A stretch of DNA of 64,000 bases, taken from Notospermus geniculatus (lineage: Eukaryota; Nemertea; Pilidiophora; Heteronemertea; Lineidae). The stretch lies in NCBI GenBank assembly GCA_002633025.1, contig NMRB01001231.1, positions 131,483 to 195,482 on the forward strand, written 5' to 3'. This document shows positions 1 to 11,163 of this stretch, one piece after another. Made by a program: the position numbers and the translations under genes. The notes under the pieces are model-generated. The model was not told the DNA's origin, made no database searches, and worked only from the letters and a program-made list of their open reading frames with translations. Each line of letters opens with the position of its first letter. Position 1 is the first letter of the stretch.

Positions 1-729
1 TTCCATTCATCTGCGTAGATCCTCCAAACTTTTCATTATCGCCAGCTTCCGGCATTGCCCCATAACCACAGGAAAATATTCTTTACATTCGCTGACTGAT
101 TTCCTGTCTAGGATTGAATGAATGACAAAGCCACCATCTTTTTCATTGCTGTATCAAACCCTTGTCAGACAATGGATTGTGAGAATGTAATTGATGTGGC
201 AGTTGGGGGTTTATCACAAAATCTCGGCAATTTTTCATGTTTTTTGTTATTTCTTGATGTATTTATTGGCTTTCCGGTCACTAGATCTTGGTTTTTGAGG
301 CCAATAATGGTTCTCTCTACGGCAAGAAATCTACGAGAAATCAAAGAAGCAGACTTCGTCTCTGAAAGAAGGATGGATGATCATCGAGACGAGGAAAATG
401 GCTGACTTCTTGCGGATGCAGTGCAGTTGATGTCATCACTACGTAACACATAAGTAGCGGGTTCAGAAACTTGCTCGTGCCTAGCTAGACCGGCCTGGCA
501 CGACAGCGTTTTATTTACCAGCAGTTCTCCAAGTTGGGCCTGTCGCGCCAGGCGCTACTAACCCTCCCCCTGAGCCGGTTACTTCGGGAAGTATCCCAGC
601 ATGCAGAGCATGATGTCACTTCCGAATGTAGATGCACACAGCCCACACATACATCGATCCATACAGTGGCATGCAAAAGAAATAAAACGCTAAAGGTGTT
701 CATCGTGGTGCAATGGTGCAGTGGTAATA
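1..729. other. No recognised feature
   Basis: I see no repeat with a second copy in the window, no convincing exon and no RNA gene here. Short ORFs exist on both strands but have no supporting splice sites or recognisable motifs. Confidence 0.5.
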
Positions 730-1117
730 GTGAGGTTTTGCAAATCTGACGAAACACGAAGTACGAAATACGAAATTGACTCCATTTCCATGACGTAATG
801 TATTTCAGGAGATGGTTGGTACACAAATATTGCCTGCTGCAAGAGCATCTTTTAGCATAATGACATTAGACCGACAGAGTTACGGTATTAAACTTTGAAA
901 TTTATCTTTTGTTTCCACTTAGTAGATACGAAGTGGACATTTATTATAAATTCAAGATGCACCGCAACTCTCTGGGTCTTACACGATATGCTAAAAGACA
1001 CACTGGCAGCAGGGACATTTGTGGTACCAACCATCTCCAGAAATACATCAGGTCCTGAAAATGAAGTTGAATTTCGTATTTCGTACTTCGTGTTTCGTCA
1101 GATTTGCGAAACCTCAC
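730..1117. mobile_element. Family F inverted-repeat element, copy 1
   Basis: The ends are long terminal inverted repeats of roughly 45 bp: the left begins TGAGGTTTTGCAAATC and the right ends GATTTGCGAAACCTCA, followed inward on both sides by the CGAAACACGAAGTACGAAAT module. A second copy lies at 56174-56675, where a younger element interrupts it. The interior has no coding capacity, so this is a non-autonomous DNA transposon-like element. Confidence 0.8.
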
Positions 1118-1501
1118 GAATATCGGTTCCTTGGGGGTTCAACTTCCAGACGTCACATCACGGGCGTGATTAATCTAGAAATAAAGCAGTTCTGAACCTA
1201 ACTCACCAGTTCACCCCTCCTAGTAAGACAAATATCCATTTGATAGAAAATCCGATTCTCTTTGACATATCTTACATATAAAAAGAAATAAATACTACAT
1301 ACAAAAGACAATAAATACTACTTTCTTTGACAGTGCTGCCCAGAGGCTTCCAAAGGCATTATGACAAATTGTCCAAAGATGTCAAGGGTTATCTGTACGG
1401 TGCTATTGCTTTTCAAATCAGTATTTATGTACTTGTAAAAAGTGTATCGATGTTCATGGAAGATGCGAATTTTTTTACAGTGCCCAATACTAGGGTCCTT
1501 G

Positions 1502-1713
1502 CGAGCCTGAAAATAGTGTTTTTATAGGCACCTGACAAAGTGGCAATCAGAGTTTGTTTTGTGCCAGACACTTGGGATTTACTGCCTGACATTTTCAAAT
1601 GGATTATCTATGTACAGACTTGGAATTGGTGCCTGACATTATGTCAGGCAGCAACTGCCTTTTGCCTGACAAATGACGGTTTGGTGCAGGACACCCACTT
1701 ATTTTCACGCTTG
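1502..1713 (+). mobile_element. Family G short element rich in TGCCTGACA, copy 1
   Basis: About 212 bp bounded by GCCTGAAAATA and its approximate complement TATTTTCACGC. The interior repeats TGCCTGACA-like words in both orientations. An opposite-orientation relative is at 28254-28464, which shares the end sequences and the interior order. Non-coding. Confidence 0.7.
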
Positions 1714-1721
1714 TTCTCATT

Positions 1722-1862
1722 GGGTTCAAATCCCGGTAGGAAGCTATGTTCTTTCACCTTAGACACCCGATGTTATTTATATGTCCAGAGTTTTCCATTA
1801 GGGAGGACAAAGCCGTAGCATTACTGGCATACGGAAGAGGCCACCTCAAGCTGCTCAACGCA
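1722..1862. repeat. Mosaic of SINE fragments
   Basis: Positions 1722-1785 match the body of the type D SINE (GGTAGGAAGCTATG then TTTCACCTTAGA). Positions 1787-1862 match the 3' part of the type A SINE in reverse orientation (CCATTAGGGAGGACAAAGCC, then GGCCACCTCAAGCT). The join suggests one SINE inserted into or beside another, followed by decay. Confidence 0.55.
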
Positions 1863-1904
1863 CCATCTCCCCCTTCAGACAGAGATGACTCATCCTCGAG
1901 TCAC

Positions 1905-2181
1905 TCAGCGCCACTCTGTGTCTCAGTGCCAAACTACACTTTCCAGGTTCGACTGGGAAGGTCTGCCAGATGTACTCTACGCGCGCCGGTCACCCATGAG
2001 CGCGATCACTACGTGGATGGCTGACTGGCACGCGTCGCTTAACTTCTACCGCCGAGACCAACGCGCCAACCACTAGGCCATAAAGGAAATCCTCCATGGC
2101 CGGCGAGTTAAGCCGTGCCATATAGTAGCTGCAAGGGGTTGAATGCAGTGATAACCACTAGGCTATCAAGGCTCCTCGGAG
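1905..2181 (-). mobile_element. Chimeric tRNA/5S rRNA-headed SINE, copy 1
   Basis: Read on the minus strand, the element opens with a tRNA-like stretch containing TAGCCTAGTGGTT. It passes through a spacer ending TTTCCTTTATGG, has a second A-box-like TGGCCTAGTGG, and then runs into a 5S rRNA-like segment: TCTCGGCGGTAGAAGTTAAG, followed by CATGGGTGACCGG. The 5S comparison is with the conserved animal 5S region around CTAAGC and TGGATGGGAGACC. A better preserved copy is at 37050-37210. No function beyond Pol III-type retrotransposition is implied. Confidence 0.65.
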
Positions 2182-2913
2182 GAAGGAGGAGCAGGGTTTC
2201 CGCCAGGATTTTCAAGGAGGGGGGGGGAGAAAAAAATTTGAATTGTTTTGTTTTGTTTTGTTTTGTTAAAAATGGCCTCCAGAGTCATTTTTTACACTCC
2301 AAAATGCAAAATTAGTCTTCCTTCTGCATGAAAATTGCATTTGAAATGTAACAAATTGAAGAAAAACACTACTGAAGTGAAAATAGTGATGTTTGAAAAA
2401 GGTTAGTCTGCAAACTTGAGGGGGGGGATATCCCCTCCTTGAAATTTTTGAGGAGGGGATCATCCCCCCTCTCCCCCCCTCTGGGAGAAACACTGAATGT
2501 AGTTCTTCTGAAACATTCTTGGCCAATATATCTTTTTTTCAATCTTTACTTGAAAGACTATGTTTCTGACATATGGGAAGATCATCGATTTCGTCACCCA
2601 TTTAGCGCTATCGTCCTCCCGTTTATTCTCATGGTTTTGCTTCTGAATGACAAGCTCTTATCTGAAGACCTATAAAACCTCAGCCACGGCAGCAAAATCG
2701 AATTTTGATAATGTCGGTCTCCGGCATTGAAAAGCTTTATTCTAAATCCTCTCGACCAAAAGGGCAAGGAAATATATTGGAAACATTGGTTGCATTGGAA
2801 TGGTGTAGTTGATGTTCATCCTGATGAAGACAGGGAGAGGGACCCATTTGTCATCGCTGTCCTGCTGTCATGTCTGTTGTCATACAAAGTATTTATCAGG
2901 ACATTCTTATGAG
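2182..2913. other. Unassigned stretch with homopolymers
   Basis: This stretch contains a G-run, a (TTTTG)n microsatellite at 2244-2267 and two GGGGG/CCCCC tracts near 2420-2480. No coding or mobile feature is recognised. Confidence 0.5.
2244..2267. repeat. (TTTTG)n microsatellite
   Basis: About five consecutive TTTTG units. Confidence 0.9.
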
Positions 2914-3187
2914 GAGGAGCCTGATAGCCTAGTGGTTATCACGTCCGCTTAGCAAGCGGCAGGTCCCCGGTTCGAATCCAGCCCGGGCCATGTGAATTTC
3001 ATTCCCGGCTCTTCAGTCCATCGCATGGGACATGCAGTAACCCTTGGTGCCTTGTGTCTTTGCAAGGGCAAAAGACCCATCCAAGTGGATGGGGAACATG
3101 AGCAGCTTGTGATGACCACCTCCGTACTTATCAGGGCCAATAATGCTGTCGTGTCGGCCCTGACGGAAAAATCAAATACAAATACAG
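2914..3187 (+). mobile_element. Type A tRNA-derived SINE, full-length copy
   Basis: The tRNA-like head has an A box (TAGCCTAGTGGTT) and a B box (GGTTCGAATCC) at the usual spacing for internal Pol III promoters. A conserved body follows (GGCTCTTCAGTCCATCGCAT, then CTTTGCAAGGGC), and the tail reads CCCTGACGGAAAAATCAAATAC with a short AAATAC repeat. Related copies are at 12615-12906, 23192-23462, 34388-35024 and 53784-54040. It does not fold as a functional tRNA gene beyond the head, so it is annotated as a SINE. Confidence 0.85.
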
Positions 3188-3284
3188 GAAATATTCTCAT
3201 TGCAGTGCACCTACCTTGCTAGGTACACCCCCACTTCGGCATGCATACTCTCCACCTTTGTTTTGTTATTTGTTAATTTGGGGG

Positions 3285-3345
3285 GCCGTGGGTTTGAGTC
3301 CGGTAGGAAGCTATGTGTTTCACATTAGGAACCTGTTATTTCTTG
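3285..3345 (+). repeat. Fragment of type D SINE body
   Basis: It shares CGTGGGTTTGAGTCCGGTAG, then AAGCTATG and TTAGGAACCTGTTATT, with the fuller copies at 7951-8176 and 27510-27990. Confidence 0.65.
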
Positions 3346-4143
3346 CCCATTGTTTTGTTACTTGAGAAGGAACATGTTCTTACACACTGCTCTTGGGTAC
3401 AGCCCTCTTCAGACACTCTTGTCTCCATCTTACCACTGTCATGTATTGGAAATTTAAGAAGAAAAATCTCCCTACTTCAGTGCCGCCAGCTAGGTACACC
3501 CCTTCATGGAGACGAACACGGAAACATCTCTTGCCAGAGGGGAAATGGAATTAAGCTGCTGAGTTCAACCTAAGATGACAACCCCATAATTCCCTTCTGC
3601 TTCAACCTGAGCCCTGAATGCCAGGATCCCTATTTCTATTTTTTTACCCCCTTCTTTCAGCGTCTTTTACAGTTTTTATAACGGAAAACCATGGTAACCA
3701 TTATTCATATACCTCGCCTCTTCTTTTTCTGATAACTCGCCGCCGTCGTCATTGTCCGTGATCTTCCATGTAATGTACATCAGGATAGGCTCCTAAGTAA
3801 ATGATAGTTATTTTGGTTTACTTTTCAAGAGAGGCTGGAACCACCATGCATATCATCCCTATCTCATCCCTTTGAAATGATCCCCAATCCCCGAAGAGCT
3901 ATCCCCACACATTGTTGTCGGATGATTTATGGATGTGCGCAAAGAAAAACCAATTTTGCTAATTGTCTGGTCCCGCGTTTCCATAATCACAGTCACATTT
4001 CCATCCCGTGGGAGTTGAATTGACAAAAATAGTCCATTTTTGCTGAGTCACCTTCTCATTAATTTGAAAATAGATCTGTTATCTCAGTTTTCATCAACAT
4101 CAGTGGATGGGTTTGGTGTTACCAGTTACTGGCTCCCCACACA
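3346..4143. other. No recognised feature
   Basis: No repeat partner within the window, no convincing exon and no structured RNA is seen. Confidence 0.5.
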
Positions 4144-4316
4144 ACCGAGTGGGCTGTAGACTCTCAGGCGTGGATCCAAGGGGGTGCACCCAGCACATGC
4201 CCCCTTTTGGCCAACAAATCTGTAAAATCGACCATGAAATTATGGAGGCACAAATTTCAATGTTCCCAGAACAGGGCGCCTGCTCTTTCCAAAATCCTGT
4301 AGTCCTCCCCCCTCAG
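4144..4316 (+). mobile_element. Family E non-autonomous element, copy 1
   Basis: It begins CAGGCGTGGATCCAAGGGGG and contains the family core GCCAACAAATCTGTAAAATC. Relatives are at 15406-15584, 39285-39660, 42847-42962 and 61172-61348. The last of these shows a clean 4-bp target duplication, which supports a DNA transposon origin. Confidence 0.65.
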
Positions 4317-4358
4317 ACTGTTTGGAACAGTAGGGCCTATCATTTATCAACACAAATG

Positions 4359-4758
4359 CAGGGTTCTGCCCAGGACTGAACGAGTGCCAGTTGGAAGGGG
4401 GGTCTGGGGGCCCTCCCACAGAAAAATGTTAAATCTAGACTTACTGAAATGCGATTTCCTGGCACCTGAGTCAAAATAATGAGCTCATTTGGCGTCAAAA
4501 TGACCCCGATCCACTCTATTGCAACTGAGGCAGCCCGCCGTTGTCGTTTGTCAGAACTCTGTCAGGAAGCCCCGCCGGGAAGCACATTTGGTGAATGGGA
4601 ACAGAAAGGAAATTCGGAAGTGTGCGTGGCGGGCATCTCTCGTGGCACACTGTCATTAGTTCGGATGGTCGGAAAATACTCTTTTTAGGCCAAGTGCCGG
4701 TCGGCATTTCTGCGTCCTGATGGGGCTGTCCGTCGCCGACCAGCAGTGGCAGGACCCA
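4359..4758 (+). mobile_element. Family D non-autonomous DNA element, copy 1
   Basis: About 400 bp with short terminal inverted repeats, CAGGGTTCTGCC at the left and GGCAGGACCC at the right. Two further copies with the same interior order are at 54804-55610 and 59482-59881. The interior GAAATGCGATTTCCTGGCAC and CATTTGGTGAATGGGAACAG segments are well conserved. No transposase is encoded. Confidence 0.75.
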
Positions 4759-5019
4759 GCAAATGGAAAAACTACAGCCAGCATTTTCATGATAAATAGT
4801 AATAATTTCATCAAACAACAAGACGGGGATCTTTTTTTCGTCTGTCGTCTTCCAGGCATCCCTTCTTTCATCTGTCATTGCTAGGGATCCATCAACTAAA
4901 CATGTCATCAAACGTATGAAAAAGCAGCGACGTACATAAACGAGGCGGTGTGGTCATGAGACAATTACGGTAATTGCTCTTTTCCTTCCTGCTAACGAGG
5001 ATCAAACAGCCACAAGAAG

Positions 5020-6345
5020 AAAATGTGCAGGGTCGTCTATCAAGTGAGCAAACTGAAAAGACATGCGGCTCGGATGTTCCTCAAGGTCATTTCATGAAGG
5101 TCTTTTTCTTCTGAAGTCATAGCTTCTGTGGTGCAAATAATCGAGTCATAGGATCAAAGACGTCTATTACCTTGCTATTTGTGGAGGCTGTATTTACCTT
5201 GGTTTCTTGCGTGGTTCTTCCTCTAGCGTTGGAGACTTTGGTGTTGTGTCCTCCTCTGTTGCTGAGATACAGAAGGAACCTTGCGCTTGGCGAGGGCCCA
5301 CTGATTGGCTGGAGAATGTGCAGGGTCATCTATCAAGTGAGCAAACTGAAAAGACACGCGGCTCAAATGTTCCTCTTTTTCTTCTGAGGTCGTAGCTTCC
5401 GCGGTGTAAATAATCGAGTCACAGGATCAAAGACGTCTAGTTTACCTTGCTATTTGTGGAGGCCGTATTTACCTTGGTTTCTTGCGTGGTTCTACTTCTA
5501 GCGTTGCAGACTTTGGCATTGTGTCCTCCTCTGTTGCTGAGAACCAGAATTGGTTTTGGGTAGTCCTACTAAGTTTTTAGCATAAAGGAATAGAAGTCTT
5601 TCAGCACAAGGAACATCGCGCTTGGCGAGGGCCCACCGATTGGCTGGAGAATGTGCAGGGTCGTCTATCAAGTGAACAAACTGAAAAGACATGCGGCTCA
5701 GATGTTCCTCAAGGTCATTTCATGAAGGTCTTTTTCTTCTGAAGTCATTGCTTCTGTGGTGTAAATAATCGAGTCGCAGGATCAAAGACGTTCAGTTTAC
5801 CTTGCTATTTGTGGAGGCTGTATTTACTTTGGTTTCTTGCGTGGTTCTACCTCTAGCGTTGCAGACTTTGGCATTGTGTCCTCCTCTGTTGCTGAGATAC
5901 AGAATTGGTTTTGGATAGGCCTACTAACTTTTTTTAGCATAAAGGAATAGAAGAAGTATTTCAGCACAAGGAACCTTGCGCTTGGCGAGGGCCCACCGAT
6001 TGGCTGGAGATTGTGCAGGGTCATCTATCAAGTGAGCAAACTGAAAAGACACGCGGCTCGGATGTTCCTCTTTTTCTTCTGAGGTCGTAGCTTCCGCTGT
6101 GTAAATAATCGAGTCACAGGATCAAAGACATTCTAGTTTACCTTGCTATTTGTGGAGGCTGTAACTACCTTGGTTTCTTGCTTGGTTCTACGTCTAGCGT
6201 TGTAGACTTCGGTGGTGTGTCCTCTGTTCTCAGGTACAGAATTTGTTTTGGGCACTAACTTTTAAGCATGGAGGAGTCGGAGTATTTCAGCACAAGGTCA
6301 GGAACCTGGTGCTTGGCGAGGGCCCATCGATTGGCTAGAGAAGGA
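5020..6345. repeat. Long tandem array, four units of about 294-360 bp
   Basis: The anchor TGTGCAGGGTC, followed by CAAACTGAAAAGACA, recurs at about 5024, 5318, 5652 and 6012, giving periods of 294, 334 and 360 bp. Units share TAATCGAGTCACAGGATCAA, GTGTCCTCCTCTGTTGCTGAG and GAGGGCCCACYGATTGGCT. Length differences come mainly from an indel carrying GGTTTTGG to AGGAATAGAAG. No reading frame is maintained through all units. I read it as satellite-like or a segmental tandem duplication. Confidence 0.85.
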
Positions 6346-6562
6346 TTTTGTGGTCATGAAAGTTTGGAAGGTGGGAACATGTCATTGGAGAGAACGAGTG
6401 CAACCATACTGATGTGGAAGCTACTGCTGATCATAAATTTGGTGTTCTTCGAAGTCAAGACAGACACAAGTCCTAGCACCAAGATGCACCTCTCCTTCTC
6501 CTTGTTTGTTGTCTGTTCTGGTACTAGAGCATTCCATGACTGAATGTCTCTTGGGAAGAAGG

Positions 6563-6949
6563 CCAGGGTCCATACTTAAGTCAAAGTGTGATACTGATCT
6601 TTTGTGTTGAACAAAGAATAAGTGTCACACTTACACTTAAGGGGCGCATTCAAATCCCCATTCTTGACAACACTCATGCTGACCCTTCATGTAGTTGACT
6701 CAACTCAAGAACGGTAGTTTCGAACACCGAGAACGCAACCCGAGTCGGGCCCCGAATGTGTTCTTTTCACTCCCCACTCAGCGGAGGGTTGACAACAACA
6801 CGTTGGCCCGACTCGGGTAGCGTTCTTGGCGTTCGAAACTGCCATTCTCGAGTTCAGTCAAAAACTACCGTCATGAACTGGGTCAGCACGAGTGTTGTCA
6901 AGAACGGGGACTGGAATACGCCCAAGTAGTTTAATGAAGTGTGCCCTGG
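6563..6949. mobile_element. Family H element, host of a nested insertion
   Basis: The outer ends are CCAGGGTCCATACTTAA and TTAATGAAGTGTGCCCTGG, imperfect inverted repeats. The interior has a hairpin (AAGTGTGATAC with GTGTCACACTT). It is split at 6642-6923 by another element. The unsplit form of the junction, CTTAAGTAGTTTTATGAA, is seen at 52430-52450. Confidence 0.7.
6642..6923. mobile_element. Foldback MITE nested in family H
   Basis: Arms are GGGCGCATTCAAATCCCCA at the left and an imperfect complement ending GGAATACGCCC at the right. The interior is also palindromic, with CGAGTCGGGCC against GGCCCGACTCG. AAG flanks both sides and is present once in the related unsplit sequence near 52435, giving a 3-bp target duplication. 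Non-coding. Confidence 0.8.
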
Positions 6950-7003
6950 TCTTAGGGTTTGTTACTCCGAGATCCAATTTGTCCTCTACTTCAATAGAAT
7001 ACT

Positions 7004-7230
7004 CAGTGTGGTGATTCAAACACAAAATTATTTTATTTGTACGCGATTTTACTCATGCATAACTAATCGTGTTGACTATTTTTGCAGTTGTTTAGGCAAA
7101 TAGAAGGGGTGACAGCTTATTTCGTAATCACCCGTCACCCCTTCCATTTACCAGATGAACTGCGAATGCGACAAGCACCATTAGTTGTGCATCAACGACT
7201 TCGCGTACGAATAAAATAATCACCACACTG
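7004..7230. mobile_element. MITE with 5-bp target duplication ATACT
   Basis: The ends are exact inverted repeats, CAGTGTGGTGATT and AATCACCACACTG, directly flanked by ATACT at 6999-7003 and 7231-7235. The interior continues the palindrome (AGGGGTGACAG against CGTCACCCCTTCC). Non-coding. Confidence 0.85.
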
Positions 7231-7235
7231 ATACT

Positions 7236-7950
7236 GCGTAGTTTCTACGTTCATCAGCAAAGGTTGGACCAACCTGTCATACCAACTACGACATTGTTGA
7301 AGGTCGGACAAACACAATGAAATTGATGGGATCAGTGACATTCGGGCAGCCACTGCACGGTCTTCCCATACTTCACTTTCATCTTGTAGTAAAATCTATT
7401 GGCATTTTATTTCATCGTGTGATTGCCTTCCTTTTCTGCCTCCTGTTGACCATCTCCCACGGGATCAATTTCTCAGAGTCCAATCTCAATAAAAGCCTGC
7501 CGAGGCAATGGCATAAAATGCGTGCAAGAAATGAGTTTGTGATGGTTATTGTTCTTAAGGATCTCATTCAGAAATTGCACTTACAAGAGAGGAGCAATGT
7601 GGAAAAAGTTTTCATGGCCATTGGGTGCAATCAAACGCCTCCACCGTTGATGGTTTTTGTGAAGTGATGCCATTTGCCTCAAATGGGGATTGGAATGGTG
7701 TGCATTGCAGTGGACAGTTCCGAAGTTGACGTGCCTTGGCCAGATGCACTATAAGGTCTGTCTGCAGTCACCTTGTTCTTTACAACAGCATTTGAATACA
7801 GCAAGCTTGAGGATTGAGCAGATTCTTTCCTAGATTTTCGTGATCGATTGCCGTATGTGCTTCACACTCTGTTCAGCAGTGAGTTCTTCGAAATTTTCTG
7901 TCATGCTGCCTCGATAAAATGGCACGTCCGATAATCACACTGCAATCCTG
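7236..7950. other. No recognised feature, one unassigned ORF
   Basis: A 116-codon plus-strand ORF runs from 7317 to 7667. It has a hydrophobic stretch but no recognised family, no repeat partner and no flanking splice evidence that I can rely on, so I do not call it a gene. Confidence 0.4.
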
Positions 7951-8176
7951 ACAAGGGCATGAAATCATAACAGGTTTCTAGGTGAAAGACATAGCTACCG
8001 GACTCGAACCCACGGACCCTCGCATCAGGCATCAATCGCCAGCACTCAGGGGCAGCATGCCTTAACCACTAGGCCAAATCCCCATCTTCAAAAAAAGATG
8101 GTTCAATGACCCATGTTAAACAAGGCGTCCCTAAGCACCCTGCGAGCAATCCAATCTCCGAACCCAAGCAGTTTTA
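7951..8176 (-). mobile_element. Type D tRNA-like SINE, uninterrupted copy
   Basis: Read on the minus strand it carries GGGATTTGGCCTAGTGGTTAA (A-box-like), GCCCCTGAGTGCTGGCGATT and GGGTTCGAGTCCGGTAG (B-box-like), then the body with TTTCACCTAGAAACCTGTTA. It provides the empty site for the insertion in the 27.6 kb copy. Confidence 0.75.
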
Positions 8177-8211
8177 TGTAATGCAGGGGTACATATAAAG
8201 GAGATACAATT

Positions 8212-8281
8212 AAAGGGCTTGAAATATAACAGGTTACTAGGTGGAAGACATAGCTTCCTACCGGACTCGAACCCACAGACC
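8212..8281 (-). repeat. Type D SINE body fragment
   Basis: It repeats the CAGGTTACTAGGTGGAAGAC and CCGGACTCGAACCCAC segments of the neighbouring SINE, in the same orientation. It is probably a second truncated insertion or a local duplication. Confidence 0.65.
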
Positions 8282-8744
8282 GCAATCCTGACAAGAGTGT
8301 GGGTCAGAGGCCTTCAGAAATGCAAGCCAGTGATGTACCAGCTACATGCAGTTCTATGCCATTTTGACCAACACCGAACCAATTGAAATGATGTGGACTG
8401 CGGCGTCTGTCAAACTCTCGATCCCTGAAACCATCGCAGACGACAGAACCACTTTGTCCTACCACCAAATGTTCGTGCTACGGAACAAAATCTGACAACA
8501 TGATGTAGAACATCGTTTGTCAAATGATTGCGAGTCACGGAATCGATTGTGCGGTGACGGGAATTGTTCAACGAGAAGAATCGGGAATGAACTGAAATTA
8601 TGGAGGATTCCTTTGGAGATGTAGATTCTATCACAGGAAGAACTCTAGAAAGACTGCTACTACTGGATCAGCATCAGAATTAACTTTTTTTGCTAAACGT
8701 TCTGTGGAAAAAGAAGCCACCAGCATGTCTGGCAGCAAACTCTT

Positions 8745-9083
8745 AAGGGGCTCACAGGTCGATATTGTCTTGCGGCTCTGTCACAGATAAAAAAAAAAAA
8801 CACCACACGCAGGTCGACATTTCAGCAATTTAGAGGAACTAGGAGCAACTGGCAGTACCTCGAACAGCATGCTCATGTCAACAGCATGTCTTCCATGCCC
8901 TCGGTCTATTCCAACAACTAGTCGCCAAAAAGTAAGTGGGCATCTTGAAGCAACTAGCGGATCCGGCAGTTGCTCAGGTCGACAAAATCGGCAACTGATC
9001 AGTCACTCCGAGTTGCTTCCATCGCCAGAAAGCTAGTTGCCGCGAGTTGCTTCAAGACGCAATGTCGACCTGTAAGGCCCCTT
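8745..9083. mobile_element. MITE with AAGGGGC ends
   Basis: Terminal inverted repeats: AAGGGGCTCACAGGTCGATA on the left, and on the right the complement of AAGGGGCCTTACAGGTCGAC. The interior is built from GCAACT and AGTTGC words that resemble, but do not match, family A. Confidence 0.75.
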
Positions 9084-10730
9084 CATGCTAACTTTTCACT
9101 GGCAGGATATTTTGCAAGTAAAGGAAGTGTGAATGGCATGTCTGTGTCGCCACAAACCAATGAATACTTTGGAAATGAGCTTCAGGGATTGGAGGCATCT
9201 TGGAAAAGGAAACTTCTGATCACAATCACATGTTTGTATAGCCTTGGTTACCAGGCAGGGCATATTTGTAGGTGACAGGAAAACGCTGCTGACATGGCAT
9301 TTACCCAGTTTTGTGTCCGCCGAAGTCATTGTGGTTGCCATTGGTAAAGTCAAAAAAGCGAGTTGCCATACGCAGTGATATCACTGATGACCTCAACCAT
9401 TCTTCCTGACCTAATATTTACCATCCCGGCACTCGGAGAGCAAGCCAACTGAGAACAAATAGCCTACAGTGGATGAACAATCCTCTCTGATCAATACGGC
9501 ATTCTGTACGAAAATCATGACAACACACCGAAATGTTTAGTGTACACAAAACCAGTCATGGGCGCAGCCATCTTTGATGCAATGCATTATGCCCATGAGT
9601 AGCCAGGACTCTGTATAAGAATGCGACAAAATTGTCAGATATTTCCTAAAATCTCTCGTAGTGCTCGTGGTGGTGTTATGGGCATCCAGACGTGCCACAA
9701 ATGGCGTTGTCTTCGAAGGGATCAAACAAGCAGTTTTCTACCAGGCCCACAAACGTTGCTTGATAAAGAAGCTTTTAAACCAGTTGACATGATACATTCT
9801 TAGCGGCCTGGTCTCAATAAGGAGGTTTTTATTTCAATCAGGCATTAGTTCTAGTATCCGTGCGACAGCAACTTCAACTTTATTGTGAGCATAGCTATAC
9901 TTACTACCTATGCAATGATACCATTGCCAAATGTATTCATTGCCTACCAAAAAAGCTGTCGGCGTTTTCATGTGAACTCGGCGAGACAAAATTACTCTGG
10001 CCAGCCGACATCAATCATTATTCATAGCCTCAAACCGGCGCATTGTGTACGAGTGACACAAGGCCTACAGTCATCTAACTTTCGTCCACTGACAGTACCT
10101 TACCTCACTGCCAATAATCATGTGAGCCAACCAGTGGATTGGGGTGGATCCTAATCAACACGTCATAGCAACACGCTGCGCGAGGTGGGTTAGGACATGA
10201 GAAATTGATTCTACCTTTGAATGCCGGCCCTAGCCGACCAACTAATGGGCATGCGCAAGACCTACTGCGCATGCGCAGCTTAGTACACATTGCTTCTATG
10301 CAAAACATTTCGGTGTGGACAAAAAGTCGCGGGTAAATCAATTTGTGCCACAAATCGAAGGAACCCGGCGTTCCTAAAGCCAACATGAGTAAAACAAACC
10401 ACAAGTTGCTGTAGCGATGGCCGAACCAATCTAAGGCAACCATACGGAGAGCTATAATGCAAATACCCCAGAGAAATTCTTTCGCCGTAATATCATTTAC
10501 ATGTACCATGCTCGTGATTGGATTTTGTGCACGTAATGTTGATAGAGTTACAGCTGGTTTCAGGCTACGCGGAGAAGCAGACGGCATTCTTGGTGATTTG
10601 TCTTCAGTATGTGGATTTGCCTTTTTGGTGGTGTCTCAACTGGCTCTTTGTTCAACAATTGGTGGTTAGAAAGCACGGAGTTGATTGCTGGTGTTTGGCC
10701 ATCGTTGCTGTGTGAGGAGAGAGTTGGATC
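9084..10730. other. Unassigned 1.6 kb stretch
   Basis: No partner repeat was seen. A 160-codon minus-strand ORF (10105-10587) has a hydrophobic middle but no recognisable domain or clear splice context. A short unique region of this kind could hold host regulatory sequence or an exon, but nothing decides it. Confidence 0.4.
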
Positions 10731-11163
10731 GGTATTTTTAAAATGAGAAACGAAACTTGAAACAAAGAAACGAAGGAACTAAACAAGAAACGAAACCAGA
10801 AACGAGATCCCGGGGCACCTCCATGGTCTGTAGTCGAGTGTTTTAAAATGGCTGCAAATAAAATAAGGACCTGGCTGACCTGTGCAATGTTTACGGACCT
10901 CATATTATATACTGGAAATGCACAATACCCAGTTCCCTGTCCACAAAAGTTGAGATAGGCATCAGGGAGTTTCCTCTAAAATTTTACATAACAGTCCAGC
11001 AGGAACGGTCTGAGGATCCTGTGCAAAAATGTCTGTCATCCCCATTGGAGTTACCAGGTTGTTCGGGGTTTTATAAGTTCTGTTTCTTGGTTTCTGGTTT
11101 CATTTCTTTGTTTCTGGTTTCGTTTCTGCATTTCTTGTTTCGTTTCTTATTTTACAAATACCC
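10731..11163. mobile_element. Foldback element with GAAACGAAAC-type arms
   Basis: The left arm (GGTATTTTTAAAATGAGAAAC, then degenerate GAAACNAAGAAACGA words) is the inverted counterpart of the right arm (GTTTCTTGTTTCGTTTCTTA, ending TTTACAAATACCCGG). Each arm is itself a degenerate tandem repeat, a typical foldback architecture. The spacer is unique and non-coding. Confidence 0.65.

Noticed and set aside
2914-2990. Functional tRNA gene
   Set aside because: A and B boxes are present, but the sequence continues into a dispersed SINE body and several diverged copies exist.
10105-10587. 160-codon membrane protein gene
   Set aside because: No recognisable family, no convincing splice or start context, and an overlapping ORF on the other strand is equally open.
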